Origin: Bdellovibrionales bacterium
Lineage (GTDB): Bacteria; Bdellovibrionota; FAC87; UBA2466
Reading direction: 5' to 3'
Assembly (NCBI GenBank): GCA_009692515.1
Contig: SHZA01000007.1
Span: forward strand, 1-55,944
DNA: 55,944 nt
The notes under the pieces were generated by a model. That model was not told the origin of the DNA, did not search any database, and was given only the letters and a program-made list of their open reading frames with translations. Made by a program: the position numbers and the translations under genes. Below are positions 9,092 through 15,067 of the stretch, one piece after another. The number at the start of each line of letters is the position of its first letter. The first letter of the stretch is position 1.

Positions 9092-10517
9092 CAGATTCCA
9101 GCTCCGCCACAATCACCTGATTGCGACCGTGCTTTTTACTGTGATACATAGCTTTGTCGGCGAGTGAAATTAGTGTCTCCTTGTCTTTTCCGTGGTCAGG
9201 AAAACGAGCGATTCCTACTGAAAGTGTAATTTTTATGGTGTGATTTGCAAATTTAAAGATTCTTGCCTCTGCATTTTTTCGAATCCGCTCTGCAATTTCT
9301 GTTGCCTTTGTGATATCGGTTCCATATAGCACGGCCAAAAATTCATCACCGCCGTATCTAAAAACATGGTCATGAGTGCGCAGATTATTTTTTATGAGCC
9401 TGCCCACCTGTGAGAGCATTTGGCTACCTATGATATGCCCGTAAGAGTCATTCACATATTTGAATTTATCAATATCGATAAAAAGAATACAAAATCCGTC
9501 CTCTGTTGTTTTAAGATTTCCCAAAGCAATGGTCAGTGCTTGGTCTAGAAATCTGGGGTTATAAAGACCGGTAAGGTCATCAATGTAGGTGAGTTGTTTT
9601 GCTTCAATGTATCTACGATGATTCTCAAAAGACACCTCTAAACTTCTGACCAGAAATTCTGTTCGACTCTGGATGGGATCGGTGATTCGCTTAGTAATTC
9701 CGAATAAGAAAATCCCCCCCATTGTGGAGTGTTGAAGGGGAATCCAAGCAACATCTCCGCGCACCCAGCATTCAGGATGAGAGGTCAAATGAGAATGAAA
9801 TGAGTCTCCGATAATATTCGGATAGATTCGCTGGAAATTTTCAATCTCTAGATCGGCCTGCTTGTGTCGACATCCCCAGAGCTCTTTTTTGAAAAAAACT
9901 CCATCGATAATAACTTCATTAGAATTAGGTTTGCTTGATGACCTATTTTTAGGAGTTAACCAGATGGCTCCGCTGGCCTCATAAACAGAAATTAGATGAT
10001 TTAATGTGAGCTCCTTCATCTTTAAATCACTTTCAGCAATGCTGATTAAGTGGGTCACACTGAACACCTGAAGATCGGCCTGAAGAGTAGGGTCCATGGG
10101 CTTAAGAGTTTTTTGACTGAAAAGTTTTTGAATAGCGTAGAGCAATGTTTCAGGGTTTGTGGGTTTTAGGTAGTAATCTGAAATGCCGGCTTTGAATGCT
10201 GAAATGGCTACCTGGACATCGTCGGTATGAGAAAGCACGATGATTGCCGTGAGAGGAGAGAGTGATTTGATTTCATGAAGAGCTTCGATGGGGGCCTGCT
10301 CCATAAGGCTCAGGTCTAGAATTAAAAACTCAGGTTTCTCTTTTTTTAAAAGGAGTTTCCAAGATTGGGGTGCAATCTCCCAATGCCAATCTATGGGATG
10401 GGTTTGGAAACTTGGGTGGTAAAGCTCTTTTAGAAAGAGGTCATTTACCCAAATATCCACTCGTGGCTGGGCCGTTACATTTTTAGGAAAGTTGAAGGAG
10501 TGGGTATTTTTATTCAT
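9084..10517 (-). CDS. Response-regulator-like diguanylate cyclase (REC - middle domain - GGDEF)
   Basis: A 477-residue protein predicted to make cyclic di-GMP from two GTP. Residues about 20-140 look like a receiver domain: FLILDLSLM carries the candidate phosphoacceptor Asp, then IIVLSHTDD and DYYLKPTN with the conserved Thr and Lys positions partly kept. Residues about 150-300 contain a GAF-like alpha/beta region (SVYEASGAIWLTP). The C-terminal cyclase domain has DDLTGLYNPRFLD, IDIDKFKYVNDSYGH and an intact RYGGDEF near residue 390. RTHD five residues ahead of it forms a product-inhibition I-site (RxxD). It lies 12 bp after the coiled-coil gene and overlaps the phosphoesterase, so the three probably form one operon. 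Confidence 0.88.
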   Translation of the reverse strand: MNKNTHSFNFPKNVTAQPRVDIWVNDLFLKELYHPSFQTHPIDWHWEIAPQSWKLLLKKEKPEFLILDLSLMEQAPIEALHEIKSLSPLTAIIVLSHTDDVQVAISAFKAGISDYYLKPTNPETLLYAIQKLFSQKTLKPMDPTLQADLQVFSVTHLISIAESDLKMKELTLNHLISVYEASGAIWLTPKNRSSSKPNSNEVIIDGVFFKKELWGCRHKQADLEIENFQRIYPNIIGDSFHSHLTSHPECWVRGDVAWIPLQHSTMGGIFLFGITKRITDPIQSRTEFLVRSLEVSFENHRRYIEAKQLTYIDDLTGLYNPRFLDQALTIALGNLKTTEDGFCILFIDIDKFKYVNDSYGHIIGSQMLSQVGRLIKNNLRTHDHVFRYGGDEFLAVLYGTDITKATEIAERIRKNAEARIFKFANHTIKITLSVGIARFPDHGKDKETLISLADKAMYHSKKHGRNQVIVAELESDV

Positions 10518-10529
10518 TTTACTTTATTG

Positions 10530-11654
10530 CTATCCAGTTTTTCTTTGTTCATTGGAATCTGTTTCCGAATCGATTTGTTCTAAAAGTAAAATAGCCAGTC
10601 TTAGTGTTTCAATGAGTCGCCGCTTTTTACTTTCAATAGCATTAATTACAGCATGACCTGATCTTAAACGTTCCTCTAAACTTTCTAATTCTAATTCCTG
10701 CGCATCGCTTTTCTTCTGATGCTCAAGCATCTGATTGTCCTTGGAATCAAGCAGCGTTTCGGTGTCTTGTTTTAAAAGTTCATAACGATTCTCAATCTCT
10801 TTCTCTCTTAGTTTAATTTTCTTGAGGTCATCGCTAATTTTTTCTTTCCAGATGATCTTTTGACGATTTAATTCTTGGAGTTTTTCTTGAAATAGGCCAG
10901 TCTTTTTTTTGTCCTCTTCCAGATCATTCTTTATGCGAGTTAATTCATTCGCCTGTTGTTCTCGAAATAAAACTAACTCATTTTTTATGAGCTGTTCATT
11001 TGAAAGTGCGGTTTCCAATTCACGGACTAATTCTGCGTTTTTAACATTCAACTCACTGTAATTACGTTTTAGTTTTAACAAAACGGTTTGATACTGTTTT
11101 TGTTGTTCCTTTAAATCGGAAACCTCTTTCTCTTTAAGGGAAATATAATTTTTTAAGGTATCTAAATTGGCATCGTCGGAGGGCAATTGTTGGTCTAACT
11201 GAGAACTTCGGTGGGGTGTGGATTTATTAATCACCTCTGGAACCTTTAAAGAGTCTGATAATTGCCACTCACTGGAGCCTATCGAATATCCCTGTTTCTC
11301 CGAATCTTCATTTGCAAAAGAGGAGTCGGGTATCTCAACACTATTTAAAACTAGAGCCTCTGTGTGAGTAGGATTTGAAAATGAGGACTGATCCATCTGA
11401 TCGGGTTCAAGTTTTTTTGGGTGGCTGGTATTTTGAGTGGAGTCACTGTTATTTTCGACGAAGGGTAATGAGGGCTCTTTCATTTTAACTTCAGTCGGTG
11501 AATCTTTAAAACGAAGATTCTCATCTTCAGAAGGTTCAATTTCTTTTGGCTCCATTTTTGGGGGCTCTTTTTGTTCAGCGTTGCTTAACTCACCTTTAGT
11601 GTTGATTCTAAAAAAACTTTGTTTATTGGGTGTTTTTTTGTGGTCATCGGACAT
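10530..11654 (-). CDS. Long coiled-coil protein of unknown function
   Basis: A 374-residue cytoplasmic protein without a signal peptide or membrane segment. The first ~165 residues are acidic and Ser/Pro/Glu-rich, likely disordered. Residues about 165-365 form a continuous heptad-like coiled coil rich in Lys, Glu and Leu (NYISLKEKEVSDLKEQQKQY, KKIKLREKEIENRYELL). I do not recognise a family. A good ribosome-binding site (GAGGAG, six bases ahead of the ATG) supports the start. It is the first gene of a likely operon with the REC-GGDEF cyclase and the phosphoesterase. A scaffold or polar-localisation role is possible but is inference. Confidence 0.7.
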   Translation of the reverse strand: MSDDHKKTPNKQSFFRINTKGELSNAEQKEPPKMEPKEIEPSEDENLRFKDSPTEVKMKEPSLPFVENNSDSTQNTSHPKKLEPDQMDQSSFSNPTHTEALVLNSVEIPDSSFANEDSEKQGYSIGSSEWQLSDSLKVPEVINKSTPHRSSQLDQQLPSDDANLDTLKNYISLKEKEVSDLKEQQKQYQTVLLKLKRNYSELNVKNAELVRELETALSNEQLIKNELVLFREQQANELTRIKNDLEEDKKKTGLFQEKLQELNRQKIIWKEKISDDLKKIKLREKEIENRYELLKQDTETLLDSKDNQMLEHQKKSDAQELELESLEERLRSGHAVINAIESKKRRLIETLRLAILLLEQIDSETDSNEQRKTG

Positions 11655-12261
11655 AAGAGACTCCTCTCTAATTCATCGGTATAAAAGAGGAGAAATATTA
11701 ACGGTTTTAATCACCTAGATAGGTTATCGCTGGATGATTGCTTTAAATAAAAGGCTTCGCGTTATGTTAAAGAGGGTGGGTTATAGCTAGCCGCATCTTT
11801 TCTGGAGGTGATATTAGGAGTTGAAAATTGGTGTCCCCAATGGACACCTATCTGAACTGGAGTTTATCCCGTTTAAGCGCGTCATAGTCAAGCCTGTGGA
11901 AGTGTAGGTGCCAGTCTAGGACTTCTGTGGTGCCGTGTCCTACAATCGTGGCTCGGGGTTTCGTGACGGGATAAAGCCAGATTTAAAGTGAATTCTCATG
12001 GGATGCTTGGTGAACTTTTTGCCACCTATATAGGAATAGTTGGAAAGGCTCGTTCCACAAATGAATACGGGATTTCCCACGGCTCGGCGAACTCGGTTCA
12101 AGAGCAGCGATACTCTGAGCACTTTGTGTGGTCGTCTTCGATCTCGACACTTTTGATTAAGCGAGGAGTTTTTTTAAGAAGCTAATTGTGGTCTTAGTAT
12201 TGCACTAAATAATTTTAAGATTTTTCAAGTGGAAATTGGTCGTAGACTCTAGGAGGTTGTT
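11655..12261. other. Intergenic stretch spanning the left element boundary
   Basis: No intact gene is supported here. 11655-11828 is chromosomal leader for the coiled-coil operon. 11829-11840 is the left copy of the 12-bp tRNA-Glu end. From 11848 to about 12122 the minus strand shows two protein-like segments in different frames: one ends HFKSGFIPSRNPEPRL, the other contains GHGTTEVLDWHLHFHRLDYD and stops at 11848. They may be the remnant of a frameshifted gene inside the element; I could not assign a family. 12123-12250 shows nothing clear; an AGGAGG at 12251-12256 belongs to the next gene. Confidence 0.4.
11829..11840. repeat. Left attachment-site copy (12-bp direct repeat)
   Basis: A perfect 12-bp copy of the tRNA-Glu 3' end (TGGTGTCCCCAA). 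It also forms half of a 7-bp inverted repeat: GGTGTCC at 11830-11836 and GGACACC at 11842-11848, separated by five bases. That arrangement could help the recombinase recognise the site. Confidence 0.7.
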
Positions 12262-12744
12262 GTGAACAATGCATTTCGTCTATTCTTTTTAGGTTCCCTT
12301 TCAATGCTACTTACTTCAAATGTTTCGTTGGCTGATCACGGCGATGAGGCAAAGTCCAAAGGGCGTTCCGAGGACAATGTCAGAATCGTGCGCCAAAACG
12401 GAGAAACCGTGGTTAAAGAAATAACTAAGGATGGAATTCAAAGTACCTTCATTGATAAAGACGGGAAGTCCTATACAAAGGCTTGGTCTTTTAGCGACTT
12501 TACAAGCGAAAAAGTTTCTTGCACCGATGAAAAGGGACAACTGGTTGCAGGAGCGTTAAAAGACAAAGTTCAGGACGTCATTAACGCAGGTAAAGCCGAA
12601 GGGTTTAAGATAAAATTGAGAGACGATGATTTCGCTGTGTTTGAGTACGATTGCAATAAGGTAACCTTGAAACAGATTCAGAACCTTTATTTCAATTCTT
12701 CTGTTAGGTATGTCGAACCTGACGCCAAAGTAAGTATCCAATAG
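12262..12744 (+). CDS. Secreted protein of unknown function carried by the element
   Basis: A 160-residue protein starting at a GTG with a strong AGGAGG five bases upstream. The N-terminus is a textbook signal peptide (MNNAFRLFFLGSLSMLLTSN) with likely cleavage after SLA, giving a mature protein that begins DHGDEAKSKG. The mature part is charged and contains two Cys (VSCTDEKG and EYDCNK), which could form a disulfide in the periplasm. There is no lipobox and no further membrane segment. I do not recognise a family. It converges with the antitoxin gene four bases away. As the only exported product of the element it may be its accessory cargo. Confidence 0.7.
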   Translation: MNNAFRLFFLGSLSMLLTSNVSLADHGDEAKSKGRSEDNVRIVRQNGETVVKEITKDGIQSTFIDKDGKSYTKAWSFSDFTSEKVSCTDEKGQLVAGALKDKVQDVINAGKAEGFKIKLRDDDFAVFEYDCNKVTLKQIQNLYFNSSVRYVEPDAKVSIQ

Positions 12745-12748
12745 TTTT

Positions 12749-13033
12749 TTAAGCAACTTTAAGCTGAACCCTAAGTCCAAGGCTATGGGCAACGTCGATA
12801 AGCCTGTCCGTGGAAATGCTGCCTAAGTTTCCGTTTACGATAGCCGTGATGACGGTTCTGCCAACCCCTGCCTTAGTGGCGGCTTGGCTGTGTGTGAGTT
12901 TACCGCGTTCGATAGCTCGCTTGATCGCAACGATAAGCTGGGTACGCATCTCGATTTTAGGTGCCTCACTCAAGGGGAGTTTTAAAAGTTTGCAGAGTTC
13001 CTTGGCATTTTTTGCTTCTAAATATGATTTCAT
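12749..13033 (-). CDS. XRE-family antitoxin (HigA/Xre type)
   Basis: A 94-residue protein with a C-terminal helix-turn-helix: KLTHSQAATKAGVGRTVITA is a clear XRE HTH, followed by the dimerisation helix STDRLIDVAHSLGL. As the second gene of a toxin-first type II pair it should neutralise the upstream toxin and, with it, repress the operon by binding the palindrome at 13363-13384. Its ATG overlaps the toxin stop in an ATGA arrangement (13030-13033), a typical coupling signal. Confidence 0.85.
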   Translation of the reverse strand: MKSYLEAKNAKELCKLLKLPLSEAPKIEMRTQLIVAIKRAIERGKLTHSQAATKAGVGRTVITAIVNGNLGSISTDRLIDVAHSLGLRVQLKVA

Positions 13034-13350
13034 AACATTTCCTCCAAACGACTTTGGGCGATCTCAATTTCGTGGTGAGGCGTACCTTGAGTCTTCTTTT
13101 TCAAAAAATGGAAAATCAGCACCGCGTCCTTATGTTTAGTAAAGTAAAATACGCGGTATTGTCCGCCACGGTCTTTTAGCCTTAGCTCATGAGCACCATT
13201 GGCAATGACAGGCATTGGTCTGCTCACCGGAAGTCCAAGGCTTTCACCCGTGGTAAGCAAAGTAAAGAGTTCCGCCAGTTTGCGTCTAGTAAAGGGATCA
13301 AGTCTTTCGATTTCCTTTGCCACCTGCTTATGTAAGCGAATCCCCTTCAT
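13030..13350 (-). CDS. RelE/HigB-superfamily toxin (phage Gp49-like)
   Basis: A 106-residue basic protein of the RelE/ParE superfamily, most like the HigB or phage-derived Gp49-like group. Family landmarks are the N-terminal helices (VAKEIERLDPFTRRKLAELF), the strand ELRLKDRGGQYRVFYF with the conserved Arg residues, and FHFLKKKTQGTP near the end. Members usually act as ribosome-dependent mRNA endonucleases. The gene order toxin then antitoxin is the HigBA order. Expression should be autoregulated through the perfect palindrome about 15 bp upstream of the start. Likely stabilises the mobile element in its host. Confidence 0.85.
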   Translation of the reverse strand: MKGIRLHKQVAKEIERLDPFTRRKLAELFTLLTTGESLGLPVSRPMPVIANGAHELRLKDRGGQYRVFYFTKHKDAVLIFHFLKKKTQGTPHHEIEIAQSRLEEML

Positions 13351-13362
13351 CTCAATAAGTAG

Positions 13363-13384
13363 TATGTCATAAATTTATGACATA
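13363..13384. promoter_or_regulatory. Perfect 22-bp palindromic operator of the toxin-antitoxin operon
   Basis: TATGTCATAAA and its exact complement form an uninterrupted 22-bp palindrome just upstream of the toxin start. On the minus strand a TTGCTT element overlaps its upstream edge, and CATACT lies 17 bp downstream over the other edge. A dimeric HTH antitoxin bound here would block RNA polymerase. Confidence 0.75.
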
Positions 13385-13401
13385 AGCAATCGAAAAATAC
13401 T

Positions 13402-14793
13402 TTAGTGTTTGCAAAGTGAGTATAGGGAGTCCATTAGAGCACGGAGAAGTAATTCGATCATCAGTTTCATGCGTGAGATAGATCCCTCCTGAATGGGTTT
13501 TAAAAGTTCCGGCTGCCATCGTTCCTGCTTGCTAAGAATGATGAGTGTGTCTCTTAGTTCGCGGAAGACGTGGCAAGGGGGCTTGTGTAGTAGGTGATCG
13601 GTTGCAGGGATGGTTTCTGTGCGGGGATCTTTCCCGCTTTCTAAAAGATGTTGTTCCCACCGTAAGATGATAAGACGTTTTAAGGAGGAAGCGGTTGCTC
13701 GAATGTTTCTTTCTCTCTCAATAATATTTAACTTAAGACGTTGAGAGATGTCTAAATGTTTCGGGGCAGAAAGACTGGGCTTTCTTGGATGCAAGACTTC
13801 CGACTCTACGATTTCTGTTTCAATCTCGGAAATTGGTTCGTCGATAAAACGTTTGAGCCTTTTGTGGAAGTGGGAGTCCAATTCAGTCTTGATCGGTTTT
13901 AAAGTGACTATACTTTTAAAATCACGGTCGAAGTTTGTGTCTGCTGTTCTCGATTCTTTCAGCGCAAGATCCAAACCCTTCTCATGTACCTTGATCAAAA
14001 GTCCTTTTAGCTTTTCGGTTTGTTTTCGGCTGAGTGTTTCGTGTGGGACTACTTCACAATGGGAAATCTCACCAGCAAAAATCACTCTCTCTAAAAGAGT
14101 TCCCAAGTCGTCAGGGTGTTCGATGTAAACGTGTTTTCGGAACGGGTTGGTTATTTCTACGCGAGTCATTGGATCTTGAAAGCCATGTTTTTTTGCAGAA
14201 TTGTATTGTTTGACGTTGCGAGTGCGCCGAGTGCCAGCCGTGCTAGTATGGCTGGTTTCAGAAACCCTTCCTCCTCTAGTTTTTCGATCGTAAGCTTCTG
14301 AGTGGTAGGTTCGTTTTGTTAAACAGACTTTGCGGTGATAAATGGCAGATTTTTCTGCGTCTTCAAGACTAATGGGGGTGTCTGAGTGATAAGCTTCCAA
14401 AGTCACTTGAACTTCTGGGTAAAAACTTCCGAAGAATTTTTCTAGGAACTTTATCATGCCAGTATAGCTAACCCATTGGCTGGGATTTATTTCGAGTATA
14501 GTTTCTGAGTCACTTCCAAAAACAGTGATCTGAGCACCGTTAGGTAAGTTATAAACCCCAGTTTTTGTCATTAAAAATCCAGTGCGTGTCGATGGTTTCT
14601 TGTATGAATTTCTACAAGGTTCAATCCAAGTGAGATCAATATTTCCCTGTACTCGTAGATACCACTTATCTACTGGGGCTATTAGATCAGGAATAGCTAC
14701 ATTAAGCTTAGAATGAAGGTAAGAGTGTTCCCTTCCGTGATGGAGTTCAGGCGATAGTCGGTCTTTATTTTCATTGAGCAGCGAGTCATTCAT
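13402..14793 (-). CDS. Putative replication-initiator-like protein of the element
   Basis: A 463-residue cytoplasmic protein. The pattern in residues ~40-240 resembles replication initiators of small rolling-circle plasmids and filamentous phages: a hydrophobic strand region with LPNGAQITVFGSDS and LEINPSQW, then RNVKQYNSAKKHGFQDP followed directly by MTRVEITNPF. The last two parallel the 'YdK..E...PltRiEi' block of Rep_trans/phage-X type proteins. The C-terminal ~200 residues are basic and helical. No canonical catalytic Tyr/HUH motif could be confirmed by eye, so this is a resemblance, not an identification. It is transcribed away from the recombinase operon, with a 9-bp inverted repeat between the two. 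Confidence 0.45.
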   Translation of the reverse strand: MNDSLLNENKDRLSPELHHGREHSYLHSKLNVAIPDLIAPVDKWYLRVQGNIDLTWIEPCRNSYKKPSTRTGFLMTKTGVYNLPNGAQITVFGSDSETILEINPSQWVSYTGMIKFLEKFFGSFYPEVQVTLEAYHSDTPISLEDAEKSAIYHRKVCLTKRTYHSEAYDRKTRGGRVSETSHTSTAGTRRTRNVKQYNSAKKHGFQDPMTRVEITNPFRKHVYIEHPDDLGTLLERVIFAGEISHCEVVPHETLSRKQTEKLKGLLIKVHEKGLDLALKESRTADTNFDRDFKSIVTLKPIKTELDSHFHKRLKRFIDEPISEIETEIVESEVLHPRKPSLSAPKHLDISQRLKLNIIERERNIRATASSLKRLIILRWEQHLLESGKDPRTETIPATDHLLHKPPCHVFRELRDTLIILSKQERWQPELLKPIQEGSISRMKLMIELLLRALMDSLYSLCKH

Positions 14794-14821
14794 AGGTATT
14801 AATTTCTCCTTCTGATCTTTC

Positions 14822-14860
14822 TTTACCGATTTTGTAAGAACTGATTTCAGAATCGGTAAA
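14822..14860. repeat. Inverted repeat between the divergent Rep-like and recombinase operons
   Basis: TTTACCGAT at 14822-14830 is repeated inverted as ATCGGTAAA at 14852-14860, a perfect 9-bp pair with a 21-bp spacer. It sits in the 75-bp gap between divergent genes, where an operator controlling both, or a replication-origin hairpin, would be expected. Confidence 0.6.
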
Positions 14861-14868
14861 AGATCTAG

Positions 14869-15063
14869 GTGACGATTAAGAATCAGTTAGAACAGGTGAC
14901 GCGCAGAGTAATGGTTCTGGCGGTACACCTTGTGGATGAAAAGGAGCATCCGTGTAAAATTGAGAACGAGGCGTTGGGGGAATTATTGGATCTTATTGTT
15001 GAAGTGCTTGTCGAAGCCGATTCCCAGCACTTCAAAAAGGAAAGACTAAACGACGCTGTTTAA
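14869..15063 (+). CDS. Small acidic helical protein upstream of the recombinase
   Basis: A 64-residue protein starting at GTG, with no membrane segment. It is largely helical and acidic in its second half (ENEALGELLDLIVEVLVEAD). It is followed by the recombinase after only four bases, so the two are almost certainly co-transcribed. I do not recognise a family. Small proteins placed this way next to large serine integrases are sometimes recombination directionality factors, but nothing in the sequence proves this. Being short and having a weak ribosome-binding site, it could also be a chance reading frame. Confidence 0.5.
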   Translation: MTIKNQLEQVTRRVMVLAVHLVDEKEHPCKIENEALGELLDLIVEVLVEADSQHFKKERLNDAV

Positions 15064-15067
15064 AGAT

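Noticed and set aside
13748..14128. Open frame on + antisense to the Rep-like gene
   Set aside because: Ser-rich shadow of the Rep-like frame with no signal or family match.
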